Source: JASLQO01 sp002327525
GTDB taxonomy: Bacteria; Pseudomonadota; Gammaproteobacteria; Pseudomonadales; Azotimanducaceae
Reading direction: 5' to 3'
Assembly: GCA_030744435.1 (NCBI GenBank)
Contig: JASLQO010000018.1
Coordinates: forward strand, 158,138-222,137
DNA: 64,000 bases
Below are positions 9,001-17,409 of this stretch, one piece after another (position 1 is the stretch's first letter; each line of letters starts with the position of its first letter). The notes below the pieces were generated by a model that was given only the letters and a program-made list of their open reading frames with translations, was not told where the DNA came from and ran no database searches. A program made the translations under genes and the position numbers.

Positions 9001-9547
9001 TACCCGCATCAACGACCTTTCGCCGGGAAATTCGTCTCAACGTGTGGCCGGTCTGATTGTCAACCTGCGCACCATGCGTGGACGGCGCGGAGACATGGCC
9101 TTCGTCACGCTGGACGATCGCTCGGGCCGCATAGAGGCGGCGGTGTTTTCCGACGTACTGGCGGGTGTCAGGGACAAGCTCAGCAAAGACAGCCTCGTCG
9201 TGGTGGAGGGTGAAGTGCAGCCGGATGAGTTTTCGGGCGGCAACAAACTGCGTGTGGAGGATGTGCTGAGCATCGCCGATGCGCGTCAGCGTCATGCCCG
9301 GTCGCTGCGCATCGATATCTGCGGTAGTCCCCCGGACCAGGATCTGACCGGTACTCTGAAGGCCCTGCTCGAACCACACCGGGAAAGTACCGGCGGCTGT
9401 CCGGTGGCACTCGAGATGCGTGTTCCCGGCGCCGAGGGACGTGTCCTGCTCGGTCCCGAATGGCGGGTGCAGGCGAGTGACGAACTGCTCCGGCAGCTGT
9501 ATCGCGAGTTCGGGCGCGACCGCGTGGGGCTGAGTTACCCGGACTGA
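6083..9547 (+). CDS. dnaE: DNA polymerase III subunit alpha
   Basis: About 1154 aa, close to E. coli DnaE (1160). Order: PHP domain starting FVHLRTHSEFS, polymerase palm with VGPGRGSGAGSL and the catalytic aspartates in MPDFDVDF (about residues 400-406), the fingers region (RRAMGKKKPEEM), helix-hairpin-helix, then an OB fold (VAGLIVNLRTMRGRRGD) and tau-binding C-terminus. Start GTG 6083 gives MSAAAEFVHLR; an upstream TTG at 6041 would add unrelated residues inside rnhB. accA, which follows dnaE in many relatives, is not here; tilS follows with a TGATG overlap. Confidence 0.96.
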   Translation: MSAAAEFVHLRTHSEFSITDGLIKMPRLASAVRARGMPAVALTDRGNLFGLVKFYDACLREGVKPIVGADLRYTDEDALESRLTALAMNRQGYQNLIALVSAAYVKAPERGLVTQNQLLAHGDGLILLCGGCDSGLVRLLEKGELATALERARWWARHFDERFYLEVQRTGRNGDEARLRATLELAGEARLPIVATNEVCFLEADDFEAHETRVCIQESRTLNDPRRERRYSEVQYLKSASQMAALFADLPEALANSVEIARRCSVTMELGEYFLPNYPVPDDVTLEQYLAETARRGLERRLEELSVFGAYQVDEESYRARLEFELDVINQMGFPGYFLIVMEFIAWAREQSVPVGPGRGSGAGSLVAYSLGITDLDPIHYDLLFERFLNPERVSMPDFDVDFCMEGRDAVIQHVSERYGHDAVSQIITFGTMAARAVVRDVVRVQDKPFGLGDRLAKLIPFEVGMTLEKAVEQSEDLRNFIDASEEVGEVMDMAYRLEGIVRNVGKHAGGVVIAPTRLTEFVPLYADEGSGALVSQFDKDDVERAGLVKFDFLGLKTLTIIDWAVASINRLRHEDQPPVDIGRIPLDDMATFELLKRAETTGVFQLESRGMKDLIRRLLPDSIDDIIALVALFRPGPLQSGAVDDYIDRKHARKAVVYPHPSLMEVLQATYGVVLYQEQVMQIAQVLAGFTLGQADLLRRAMGKKKPEEMTKVRQQFNEGAEANGIDARLAADIFDLMEKFAGYAFNKSHSATYALVAFQTAWLKTHYGAHFMAATLSADMQNTDKVVTLVDEMRCMQLPLHPPSVNVSHYRFTVLDDGVVYGLGAVRGVGEGSVEAIVKARDEGGPFKDLSDFCVRVDARRANKRVMEALIRAGAMDDFSGDGEDIDTVRARLAISMNDAMQGAEQAARDEAIGMADMFGGVTEATPPLAVRQSVTPLSQAERLTFEKEALGLYLTGHPIEPYLGELKRFCTRINDLSPGNSSQRVAGLIVNLRTMRGRRGDMAFVTLDDRSGRIEAAVFSDVLAGVRDKLSKDSLVVVEGEVQPDEFSGGNKLRVEDVLSIADARQRHARSLRIDICGSPPDQDLTGTLKALLEPHRESTGGCPVALEMRVPGAEGRVLLGPEWRVQASDELLRQLYREFGRDRVGLSYPD

Positions 9548-10794
9548 TGACAGCACACACCAGAGATGTGGTTGAACCGCTGCGGCGTGCGCTGGAGGGT
9601 GTGCGGCCCGGTTCCGTGTGGGTGGCGTACTCCGGCGGCATCGATTCCACCGCTATGCTGGTCGCCACTGCGGAACTCACGCGCGGAGCCTGTCGCGCCG
9701 TGCACATACATCACGGCCTGCATCCTGATGCTGATGTGTGGGCTGGCCATGTGCAGACGACGAGTGCGCACCTAGGTGTGGAAGTTCGTGTGTTGCGCGT
9801 GGACATTGCAGCCGGCAACGTGGAAGCACGTGCGCGGGAAGCGCGGTATGCGGTGTTCGAGGAGCTTCTCCGAGAAGGGGATGTGTTGCTGCTTGCCCAT
9901 CATGCCGACGATCACACCGAGACGTTGCTGTTGCGTATCTTCAGCGGGCGCGGCTGGTTGGCCATGCCGGTAAGTCGCGCCCTGGGTGCGGGAAGCGTCC
10001 TGCGGCCGTGGCGGGATGTGTCGCGCGCCGACATCGAGCGATATGTTCGTGATCACGACTTCGCGGCACGGGGCCTCGGCTGGATCGAAGACCCTGCCAA
10101 CGCAGACACCTCCTACGACCGCAACTACCTGCGTCACGAGGTGTTACCACACGTGCGCGAGCGTTGGCCGCGCGTGGATGCGGCGCTGTTGCGTGAAGAT
10201 GGCGTGCGTGGGGCGCGCGATGCGTTGCTGCGCCACTGGCTCTCAGAGTGGACCTGTTTTGAGTTCGAGCGGCTCTTAAAATCGGAACTCGGCGACGAGG
10301 CGCTGCTGAACGCGCTGCGGCTGTGGCTCGAGTGTGAGGGCTGTCATGGGTTGTCCGATCGGCGCCTGGGGGAGTTTCTTCGCCAGTGCCGGGAGAGCGC
10401 AGGACAACCAGCGTTGACTGTGGACGAGCGCACGTTGCGCGTACACGAGGGGCGTTTCTACCTGGTCAGCCCCACCCCTGTACTCGAGCCGGAGTATGCG
10501 GTGGGCTTCGTGGACGGTTTGGATCTACCTCACGGGAGACTCGAATTCGAGGCCACGCAAGGAGAATTTCCTGGGGATGGGCGTTTGAGTGTGCGCTTTC
10601 GGCGAGGAGGAGAGACACTCGAGCGAGGAGGGAAGCGCGTGGCGCTCAAGCAGGTTTTCCAGAACGCGAAGGTGCCACCCTGGCAGCGGGATACGTGGCC
10701 GCTGTTGTACTGCGGCGATGAGCTGGTCGCACTACCGGGGCTGGCATACGGTGACGCTGCGATCGGGTGGCGTGCGACATGGAACTTTCATTGA
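9547..10794 (+). CDS. tilS: tRNA(Ile)-lysidine synthase TilS
   Basis: 415 aa. N-type ATP pyrophosphatase with the PP-loop SGGIDSTA at about residues 30-37, the LLAHHADDHTET motif near residue 115, WIEDPAN and YDRNYLRHEVLP, then TilS substrate-binding and C-terminal domains. It converts the wobble C of tRNA-Ile(CAU) to lysidine, so it should be essential. It overlaps the dnaE stop by one base. A short gap with a promoter-like sequence separates it from pyrG. Confidence 0.95.
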   Translation: MTAHTRDVVEPLRRALEGVRPGSVWVAYSGGIDSTAMLVATAELTRGACRAVHIHHGLHPDADVWAGHVQTTSAHLGVEVRVLRVDIAAGNVEARAREARYAVFEELLREGDVLLLAHHADDHTETLLLRIFSGRGWLAMPVSRALGAGSVLRPWRDVSRADIERYVRDHDFAARGLGWIEDPANADTSYDRNYLRHEVLPHVRERWPRVDAALLREDGVRGARDALLRHWLSEWTCFEFERLLKSELGDEALLNALRLWLECEGCHGLSDRRLGEFLRQCRESAGQPALTVDERTLRVHEGRFYLVSPTPVLEPEYAVGFVDGLDLPHGRLEFEATQGEFPGDGRLSVRFRRGGETLERGGKRVALKQVFQNAKVPPWQRDTWPLLYCGDELVALPGLAYGDAAIGWRATWNFH

Positions 10795-10819
10795 GCTTGG
10801 TGGGGGCTTTTGCTATCGT
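10791..10819 (+). promoter_or_regulatory. Candidate sigma70 promoter upstream of pyrG
   Basis: TTGAGC at 10791-10796 and TATCGT at 10814-10819 are separated by 17 bases, four of six consensus bases in each. It overlaps the tilS stop and lies about 70 bases before the pyrG ATG. No T-tract terminator was seen between tilS and pyrG. Confidence 0.4.
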
Positions 10820-10888
10820 GCAATCCCATCTTGCGCGACGGATGATTTGCTCGAAAATCACCCCAAGCGTGCACCCAAGATGGCGTTC

Positions 10889-12544
10889 ATGACCCGATAT
10901 ATATTTGTTACTGGCGGCGTTGTTTCTTCCCTTGGCAAGGGAATCATCACCGCCTCGCTGGCGTCTGTGCTAGAGGCACGTGACCTGACCGTCAATGTGC
11001 TGAAGATGGACCCCTACATCAACGTGGATCCGGGCACCATGAGTCCCTTCCAGCATGGTGAGGTGTTCGTCACTGCAGATGGGGCTGAGACGGATCTCGA
11101 TCTCGGTACCTACGAGCGTTTCACACACGCGCGTATGTCCAAGGGCAACAACTTCACCACCGGTAGCGTGTATGCGGAAGTGTTGCGACGCGAGCGGCGT
11201 GGCGACTATCTCGGCGGAACGGTACAGGTGATCCCACACATCACCGACGAGATCAAACGGCGGATCAAGTTGGTAGGAGAGACTGCCGACATCGTCGTCG
11301 TCGAGACGGGCGGTACGGTGGGTGACATCGAGTCTCAGCCTTTTCTCGAAGCGATCAGGCAGCTGCGACTCGAGGAAGGCAGCGATCGGACGTTGTTCAT
11401 CCATCTCAGCTACGTCCCTTATCTGAGTGCGGCTGGTGAGATCAAGACCAAACCGACTCAGCACTCGGTGAAGGAACTGCGCAGCGTTGGCATCGCGCCG
11501 GATATTCTTATCTGCCGTTCCGAGCGCCCGTTGCCTGAGTCGGCACCGGCGAAGATCGCGCTGTTCACCAATGTCGAAGAGCGCGCGGTGATATCGATCG
11601 TCGATGCAGAGACCATCTATCAAATTCCTCAGACCCTGCACGCGCAGGGTGTGGATGGGTTCGTCGTCGAGAAGTTCGGCCTCGACTCACCGCCGGCGGA
11701 TCTGGCTGGCTGGGAGGAGGTGGTCAACGCGCAGCTGCATCCCGAGCGAGTTGTGCGTATCGCTATCGTGGGTAAGTATCTGGAACTGCTCGATGCCTAT
11801 AAATCGCTGGTGGAAGCCATCAGACATGCGGGTATCCAGACCCGTACCTGCGTGAACATAGATTATATCGACGCCGAGGAGCTCGAGCGCAACGGGACTT
11901 CCCAGCTCGATGACGTCAGCGCCATACTGGTACCCGGCGGATTCGGCGCTCGCGGTTTCGAGGGAAAGATCCTCGCAGCACGCTATGCACGCGAAAACAA
12001 AACCCCATACCTTGGCATCTGCTACGGCCTGCACGCGGCATGCATCGACTATGCGCGCAACGTGGCACGCCTTGACGGTGCGAACTCCACGGAGATCGAG
12101 GCGCAAACCCCGCACCCGATCATCGGGCTTATCACCGAGTGGATGGACCGGGAAGGGCGCATCGAGCAACGTGGGGAAGACGATGACCTTGGCGGCACCA
12201 TGCGCCTCGGTGAGCAGGCCTGCGTGCTGAGTCAGGGCACTCTGTCAGAACGTACGTACGAAAAGCCGGTGGTCTACGAGCGTCACCGTCACCGCTACGA
12301 GGTGAACAACCGGTATGTCGAGCTTCTCGAGGAGGTGGGGTTGAAGGTGGCCGGGCGCTCCGAGGACGGGGGCCTCGTGGAGATGATAGAGATTCCCGAC
12401 CATCCCTGGTTCGTGGCTTGTCAATTTCACCCGGAGTTCACATCTTCGCCGCGCAACGGTCATCCGCTGTTCACGGGTTTCGTCACCGCCGCACTCGAAT
12501 TTGCGGCCGAAGTACCACCGCTCGCTGTCAGTACGAGCAGCTGA
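10889..12544 (+). CDS. pyrG: CTP synthase
   Basis: 551 aa (E. coli 545). The synthase domain begins MTRYIFVTGGVVSSLGKG and has LKMDPYINVDPGTMSP; the C-terminal glutamine amidotransferase has the nucleophile Cys in GICYGLHAA (more often GICLGMQ) and the His-Glu pair in FHPEFTS. It aminates UTP to CTP. The frame is open far upstream; ATG 10889 is chosen from family alignment, with ATG 10880 as an alternative three codons longer. The next gene kdsA follows after one base, the common pyrG-kdsA-eno order. Confidence 0.96.
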   Translation: MTRYIFVTGGVVSSLGKGIITASLASVLEARDLTVNVLKMDPYINVDPGTMSPFQHGEVFVTADGAETDLDLGTYERFTHARMSKGNNFTTGSVYAEVLRRERRGDYLGGTVQVIPHITDEIKRRIKLVGETADIVVVETGGTVGDIESQPFLEAIRQLRLEEGSDRTLFIHLSYVPYLSAAGEIKTKPTQHSVKELRSVGIAPDILICRSERPLPESAPAKIALFTNVEERAVISIVDAETIYQIPQTLHAQGVDGFVVEKFGLDSPPADLAGWEEVVNAQLHPERVVRIAIVGKYLELLDAYKSLVEAIRHAGIQTRTCVNIDYIDAEELERNGTSQLDDVSAILVPGGFGARGFEGKILAARYARENKTPYLGICYGLHAACIDYARNVARLDGANSTEIEAQTPHPIIGLITEWMDREGRIEQRGEDDDLGGTMRLGEQACVLSQGTLSERTYEKPVVYERHRHRYEVNNRYVELLEEVGLKVAGRSEDGGLVEMIEIPDHPWFVACQFHPEFTSSPRNGHPLFTGFVTAALEFAAEVPPLAVSTSS

Positions 12545-12545
12545 A

Positions 12546-13379
12546 ATGGAACTCTGTGGATTCGAAGTGGGAGCGCGCCAACCGCTGTTCCTGATTGCCG
12601 GGCCGTGTGTCATCGAAAGCGAGGCGTTGGCGATGTCCACGGCCGAGATGCTCAAGGACATCACGACGCGGCTCGGCATCCCGTTCATCTACAAGAGTTC
12701 CTTCGACAAGGCCAATCGATCATCGCATGCGAGCTACCGGGGACCGGGACTCGAAGAGGGCCTGAAGATACTCGACAAGGTCAAACGCGAACTGGAGTTG
12801 CCGGTGCTGACCGACGTGCACGAGGACACGCCGCTGGCCACGGTCGCGGAGATCGTATCCGTTCTGCAGACACCGGCGTTCCTGTGCCGGCAGACCAACT
12901 TCATTCAGGCGGTCTGCGATCAGGGCAAACCCGTCAACATAAAGAAGGGCCAGTTCCTGGCGCCCGCAGACATGCAGAACGTCGTCAACAAGGCCCGCGC
13001 GGGCGGCAACAAGCAGGTGATGGTATGCGAGCGCGGTGTGAGCTTTGGCTACAACAATCTGGTCTCAGACATGCGTGGCCTCGCCCTCATGCGCGCTACC
13101 GGCGTACCCGTGGTGTACGATGCGACACATTCGGTACAGATGCCGGGCGGTCGGGGAGAAACCTCGGGCGGCCAGCGTGAGATGGTACCCGTGCTGGCGC
13201 GGGCGGCGGTCGCCGCTGGTGTCGCGGGACTGTTCATGGAATCTCATCCCGACCCGGACAAGGCATTGTCCGATGGGCCCAACTCCTGGCCCACGGCTCT
13301 CATGGAAGACATGCTGCGCACTCTCATGTCGATTGACGAAGTGACTAAATCACAACCCTATATGGAGGAACGGCTTTGA
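12546..13379 (+). CDS. kdsA: 2-dehydro-3-deoxyphosphooctonate (Kdo8P) aldolase KdsA
   Basis: 277 aa TIM-barrel enzyme condensing PEP with arabinose-5-phosphate to Kdo8P for the LPS core. Family segments SFDKANRSS and YRGPGLEEGL are present. The N-terminal strand reads LIAGPCVIES, with Cys where E. coli has Asn (GGMNVLES), and the C-terminal motif is LSDGPNSWP rather than KCDG. These are features of the metal-dependent class of the family. The start ATG 12546 is directly after the pyrG stop. Its TGA overlaps the eno start codon. Confidence 0.95.
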   Translation: MELCGFEVGARQPLFLIAGPCVIESEALAMSTAEMLKDITTRLGIPFIYKSSFDKANRSSHASYRGPGLEEGLKILDKVKRELELPVLTDVHEDTPLATVAEIVSVLQTPAFLCRQTNFIQAVCDQGKPVNIKKGQFLAPADMQNVVNKARAGGNKQVMVCERGVSFGYNNLVSDMRGLALMRATGVPVVYDATHSVQMPGGRGETSGGQREMVPVLARAAVAAGVAGLFMESHPDPDKALSDGPNSWPTALMEDMLRTLMSIDEVTKSQPYMEERL

Positions 13380-14668
13380 CCGAGATCGCCCGTATTCACG
13401 CCCGTGAGATTCTGGATTCGCGAGGCAACCCGACGGTGGAGGCGGATGTGGTGGCAACTTCGGGACACATGGGCCGCGCGGTAGCGCCTTCCGGCGCCTC
13501 CACGGGATCGCGCGAGGCGCTCGAACTGCGTGACGGAGATAATGGGCGCTATCTCGGCAAGGGCGTTCTGCAGGCCGTGGCATCGATCAACGGCCCTATC
13601 GCACAAGCGTTGACGGGCATTTCGGTGAACGACCAGAGTGCGCTGGATGCGCGCATGCTGAAACTGGACGGGACAGACAACAAGTCCAGGCTGGGCGCCA
13701 ACGCGACGTTAGCGGTGTCGCTCGCCGCAGCCAAGGCCGCTGCCGCGGAAGGTGGTGTCCCACTGTATGGATACATCAACGCTCTGGCGGGGGCGCCGAC
13801 GATGTCCATGCCGGTACCGATGATGAACATCCTCAACGGTGGCGAGCATGCGGACAACAACATCGATATCCAGGAGTTCATGATCCAGCCGGTGTCGATG
13901 ACCTCTTTTTCGCATGCCCTGCGCTGTGGCGCGGAGGTTTTTCACCACCTGAAAAAAGTGTTGTCTGAAAGAGGTTTGACCACGGCAGTGGGAGATGAGG
14001 GCGGGTTCGCACCGAATCTGGATTCCAACGCGCAGGCCCTCGATGTAATAGCGCAAGCCGTGGCTGCTGCCGGGTATGAGCTCGACAGGGACGTTACCCT
14101 GGCACTCGACTGTGCGGCATCGGAGTTCTACGTCGATGGCGAATATGTGCTCTCGGGGGAGGGGGCACATTATGACAGTGTCGGTTTTGCCGCATATCTT
14201 AAGGATCTGGCGGACGCGCACCCCATCGTATCGATTGAGGACGGCATGGACGAAGACGATTGGGATGGCTGGAAGATTCTCACCGATGAGATAGGTGCGC
14301 GCGTGCAACTCGTCGGAGACGATCTGTTCGTGACCAATACCAGGATTCTGTCCCGCGGTATCGAATTGGGTGTCGCGAATTCGATACTCATCAAGCTCAA
14401 TCAGATCGGCACCCTGTCGGAGACCCTCGAGGCGATTGCCATGGCGCATCAGGCAGGTTACACCGCCGTCATCTCGCATCGTTCCGGAGAAACGGAGGAC
14501 ACCACCATCGCAGACCTCGCCGTGGGTACCGGTGCGGGACAGATCAAGACGGGCAGTCTGTGTCGTTCTGATCGAGTGGCCAAATACAACCAGTTACTGC
14601 GCATAGAGGAAGAATTGGGCAATGCGGCCGTTTACCGGGGGCGGGAAGAGCTCGTGTGCATGTCATGA
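13376..14668 (+). CDS. eno: Enolase, TTG start
   Basis: 430 aa. Complete enolase: EILDSRGNPTVEADV at the N-terminus, the mobile loop GASTGSREALELRD, PVPMMNILNGGEHA, metal ligands in SIEDGMDEDDWDGW and LVGDDLFVTN, and the signature SHRSGETEDTTIADLAV. It interconverts 2-phosphoglycerate and PEP, the KdsA co-substrate. The start is TTG 13376, overlapping the kdsA stop as TTGA, with GGAGGA at 13363-13368 at good spacing. Confidence 0.95.
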   Translation: MTEIARIHAREILDSRGNPTVEADVVATSGHMGRAVAPSGASTGSREALELRDGDNGRYLGKGVLQAVASINGPIAQALTGISVNDQSALDARMLKLDGTDNKSRLGANATLAVSLAAAKAAAAEGGVPLYGYINALAGAPTMSMPVPMMNILNGGEHADNNIDIQEFMIQPVSMTSFSHALRCGAEVFHHLKKVLSERGLTTAVGDEGGFAPNLDSNAQALDVIAQAVAAAGYELDRDVTLALDCAASEFYVDGEYVLSGEGAHYDSVGFAAYLKDLADAHPIVSIEDGMDEDDWDGWKILTDEIGARVQLVGDDLFVTNTRILSRGIELGVANSILIKLNQIGTLSETLEAIAMAHQAGYTAVISHRSGETEDTTIADLAVGTGAGQIKTGSLCRSDRVAKYNQLLRIEEELGNAAVYRGREELVCMS

Positions 14669-14943
14669 AGATACTGTCGGGATTGCTGCTGATACTGCTG
14701 TGCGCGCTTCAGTACAAACTGTGGTTTGCCGACGTTGGCAGGCTGGCTGCCAGTCGGCTCGACGCTCAGCTTACACAGCAGCAACGCCGTGTCGAAGTAC
14801 TCGAGCAGCGCAACCGGTTGCTGACGGCGGAGGTGGTTGCGTTCAAGACCGGGTTGGATGCGGTGGAGGCGCGTGCCCGACGGGATCTTGGCATGATCAG
14901 GGAGGGTGAAACATTCTTCCTCGTGCCCGACCAGGACTGGTGA
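14665..14943 (+). CDS. ftsB: Cell division protein FtsB
   Basis: 92 aa. One N-terminal transmembrane helix (ILSGLLLILLCALQYKLWF) followed by a periplasmic coiled coil (about residues 28-65) and the conserved end ARRDLGMIREGETFF. FtsB forms the divisome complex with FtsL and FtsQ. ATG 14665 overlaps the eno TGA. In many relatives ispD and ispF follow; here truD follows directly with a GTGA overlap. Confidence 0.93.
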   Translation: MKILSGLLLILLCALQYKLWFADVGRLAASRLDAQLTQQQRRVEVLEQRNRLLTAEVVAFKTGLDAVEARARRDLGMIREGETFFLVPDQDW

Positions 14944-15884
14944 CGCCGAGCGCATCGTGCGTTCCGGACTGGCCGACCACACGGCCAGCCGGGGCACCCC
15001 GGGCTGTGATCCGACGAAAAAACGGGGACTTCACAGTGGAGGAGTTACCCCTCCCGCGCGCGGAGGAGGACGGTGAGCACCTGTATCTCGAGGTACGCAA
15101 AGAGGGTGTGAGTACAGCGGATGCGGCGCGGTGGATCGCCTCCTACTACGGCTGTCCGATGCGCGATGTGGGCTATGCTGGTATGAAAGATCGCCACGCG
15201 GTGACCCGGCAGTGGTTCAGCGTGCCGAGCACAACGGAGGATGTGCCGCCAGCGTCGGCAGCGTTCGAGGTGCTGGCTAAACACCGAGGACGCAAGAAAC
15301 TGCGCCGCGGCGAGCTCGCCGGTAATCATTTTGAAATTCGTTTGCGCGAGGCGAGTGTCGTTCCCGAGTTACCGGATCGTGTTCCCAATTTCTTCGGCTA
15401 CCAGCGCTTCGGGCATGACAACATCGCATCCGCACGGTCGTGGCTGGCCGAGCGCCGGCGCCACCGCGTGAGCGCATTCCGGCGTGGGTTGCATCTCTCG
15501 GTGCTGCGCAGTCTGTTATTCAACGAGGTGCTGGCTGCTCGGGTACGCGCCGCAAACTGGAGCGAGGCGGTGGACGGCGACGTGCTGGAGGGTGTGTATC
15601 CGACTGGGCCGCTGTGGGGGCGCGGTCGTAGTCCGACGGGTGGCGAGGCCGCGGTTATCGAGCAAGCGGCGCTGGCGCCCTGGTGTGAGGTGTGCGAGGG
15701 TCTTGAGCATGCCGGTGTGAGACAGGATCGCAGGTCGCTGATGGTACAGGCAAGCGCTATGACCGCGAGACCCTGTGGCGATGGTGACGGTGTGGTACTG
15801 GCGTTCAGCCTGCCCGCCGGCTCCTATGCGACAACCTATCTGGGAGCAGTGTTTCAGGTGACTGACGAGGCGCTCGAAAATTGA
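14940..15884 (+). CDS. truD: tRNA pseudouridine(13) synthase TruD
   Basis: 314 aa (E. coli 349). The catalytic segment GYAGMKDRHAVTRQWFSV contains the nucleophilic Asp; NFFGYQRFG follows near residue 150. The family insertion is somewhat short and the C-terminus reads PAGSYATTYLGAVF, typical of TruD. GTG 14940 overlaps the ftsB stop by four bases. The stop overlaps the TTG of pcm in the same way. Confidence 0.93.
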   Translation: MTPSASCVPDWPTTRPAGAPRAVIRRKNGDFTVEELPLPRAEEDGEHLYLEVRKEGVSTADAARWIASYYGCPMRDVGYAGMKDRHAVTRQWFSVPSTTEDVPPASAAFEVLAKHRGRKKLRRGELAGNHFEIRLREASVVPELPDRVPNFFGYQRFGHDNIASARSWLAERRRHRVSAFRRGLHLSVLRSLLFNEVLAARVRAANWSEAVDGDVLEGVYPTGPLWGRGRSPTGGEAAVIEQAALAPWCEVCEGLEHAGVRQDRRSLMVQASAMTARPCGDGDGVVLAFSLPAGSYATTYLGAVFQVTDEALEN

Positions 15885-16546
15885 GTGAGTTCGATCTCAG
15901 GGGAATCGGCATGACGTCGCAACGCACGCGCGATCGGCTCGTTGCGCGTTTGCGTGAGCAGGGTATCGAGCATCCCGGCGTGCTCGATGCGATGGCGAGC
16001 ACACCACGGCACATTTTCATCGACGAGGCGCTGTCGCACCGGGCCTACGAGGACACGGCGCTGCCCATCGGTCATGGACAGACCATCTCGCAACCGCTTG
16101 TCGTGGCACTGATGACGGCGACGCTGTTGAACGAGGTGCGTGGCCGGGTGCTGGAACTCGGTACCGGATCGGGGTATCAGACAGCCATTCTGTCTGCGTT
16201 GTGTCAGCGCGTGTTCAGCATCGAGCGGGTCGAGCCGCTGATGCAGCGGGCGCGCCTGCGCTTCGATGCGATGGGTCTTCCCAACGTGGTGGCGCGTGTC
16301 GGAGACGGTTATCGAGGCTGGCCGGAGCAGGCACCGTTCAGCGGTATTCTGGTTACGGCGGCACCTCGATCATTGCCCGATACCCTGCTCGAACAACTCG
16401 AAGTGGGTGGGCGGATGATTGTTCCGGTAGGTGACGGCGGCATGCAGGAGCTCAAGGTCATCGACCGCACGGAAGACGGCTATGTCGAGACGGTGGTGGA
16501 ATACGTTCGTTTCGTACCTATGCTGAAAGGCGTACGCACCTCATGA
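15881..16546 (+). CDS. pcm: Protein-L-isoaspartate O-methyltransferase
   Basis: 221 aa from TTG 15881, or 211 aa from ATG 15911. SAM-binding motif I is LELGTGSGYQTA; the family motifs DTALPIGHGQTISQP and ILVTAAPRSLPD are clear. It repairs isoaspartyl residues in aged proteins. TTG 15881 overlaps the truD stop; ATG 15911 has its own strong ribosome site (AGGGGAAT) and begins MTSQRTRDRL, like Pseudomonas Pcm, so it may be the true start. surE, which usually precedes pcm, is absent. Confidence 0.94.
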   Translation: MSEFDLRGIGMTSQRTRDRLVARLREQGIEHPGVLDAMASTPRHIFIDEALSHRAYEDTALPIGHGQTISQPLVVALMTATLLNEVRGRVLELGTGSGYQTAILSALCQRVFSIERVEPLMQRARLRFDAMGLPNVVARVGDGYRGWPEQAPFSGILVTAAPRSLPDTLLEQLEVGGRMIVPVGDGGMQELKVIDRTEDGYVETVVEYVRFVPMLKGVRTS

Positions 16547-17409
16547 TCAGGGGGAAACGCTGGATGGGTGTCTTCGCACGCGGTATGGCTATGGGTGTGG
16601 CAGAGGTCGTGCCCGGTGTTTCCGGGGGTACCATCGCATTCGTGACGGGAATCTACGAAGAGCTGGTAACGAGTCTGGCGCAATTCAGACCGGCATCGCT
16701 CGGCGAAGCATTGCGGGACCCGCGCGGGTTCTGGCGAACCCACAATCTGGGCTTTCTACTGTGCCTGGTGGCCGGCATGCTCACCGCGGTGCTGCTGTTC
16801 GCACGGGCGTTGGTCCATGCCCTTGAGATGACGCCCACGGTGGTGTGGGGTTTTTTCTTCGGCCTCATCGCCGCATCGGTGGTGATGATCGGGCGGGCCC
16901 GCAGTGTGCGGCTGCTCGGCAGCATCGGTGTGCTGGGGGTCGTGCTCGGATTCTTGAGTACGCGTATCGTGCCGGGTAATCTGGATGCCACACTGGCAAT
17001 CTACTTCATCGGCGGCGCCCTGGCTGTGTGTGCATGGATTCTCCCTGCGGTGTCGGGCAGTTTCCTGCTGCTGGTGATCGGTATCTATCAGCCAGTGCTC
17101 ACCGCGGTCAGTCACTTCGACTTTCTCGTGATCGGCGTATTCGTGCTCGGCTGTCTTGTTGGGCTCATGTCCTTCTCGCGTCTGCTCAACTATCTGATGA
17201 TGCGTGTTCGCGAACCGCTGCTCGCCCTGCTCACGGGCTTTATGGCCGGCGCCGCCGTCCGACTGTGGCCCTGGCAGTTTCAGGAGACGCTCTATGCGCC
17301 TGACGCGTGGGCCGCTGCCACTGGAGAACCGGCACGAGCGGTGGCTACCCTGATGGCGATGGTCGCTGGTATCTTCGGCATATGGATGTTGTCTCGACTC
17401 GAACACTGA
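16543..17409 (+). CDS. DUF368 family membrane protein, probable undecaprenyl phosphate translocase (PopT type)
   Basis: 288 aa, about eight to nine hydrophobic segments, beginning with the DUF368 signature GVAEVVPGVSGGTIAFVTGIYE (positions about 17-38) and a second, related segment ILPAVSGSFLLLVIGIY. DUF368 proteins have been implicated in recycling undecaprenyl phosphate across the inner membrane. Translation is coupled to pcm (ATGA overlap) and the next gene, nlpD, starts inside its 3' end, so an envelope-related role in this operon is reasonable. Confidence 0.85.
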   Translation: MIRGKRWMGVFARGMAMGVAEVVPGVSGGTIAFVTGIYEELVTSLAQFRPASLGEALRDPRGFWRTHNLGFLLCLVAGMLTAVLLFARALVHALEMTPTVVWGFFFGLIAASVVMIGRARSVRLLGSIGVLGVVLGFLSTRIVPGNLDATLAIYFIGGALAVCAWILPAVSGSFLLLVIGIYQPVLTAVSHFDFLVIGVFVLGCLVGLMSFSRLLNYLMMRVREPLLALLTGFMAGAAVRLWPWQFQETLYAPDAWAAATGEPARAVATLMAMVAGIFGIWMLSRLEH

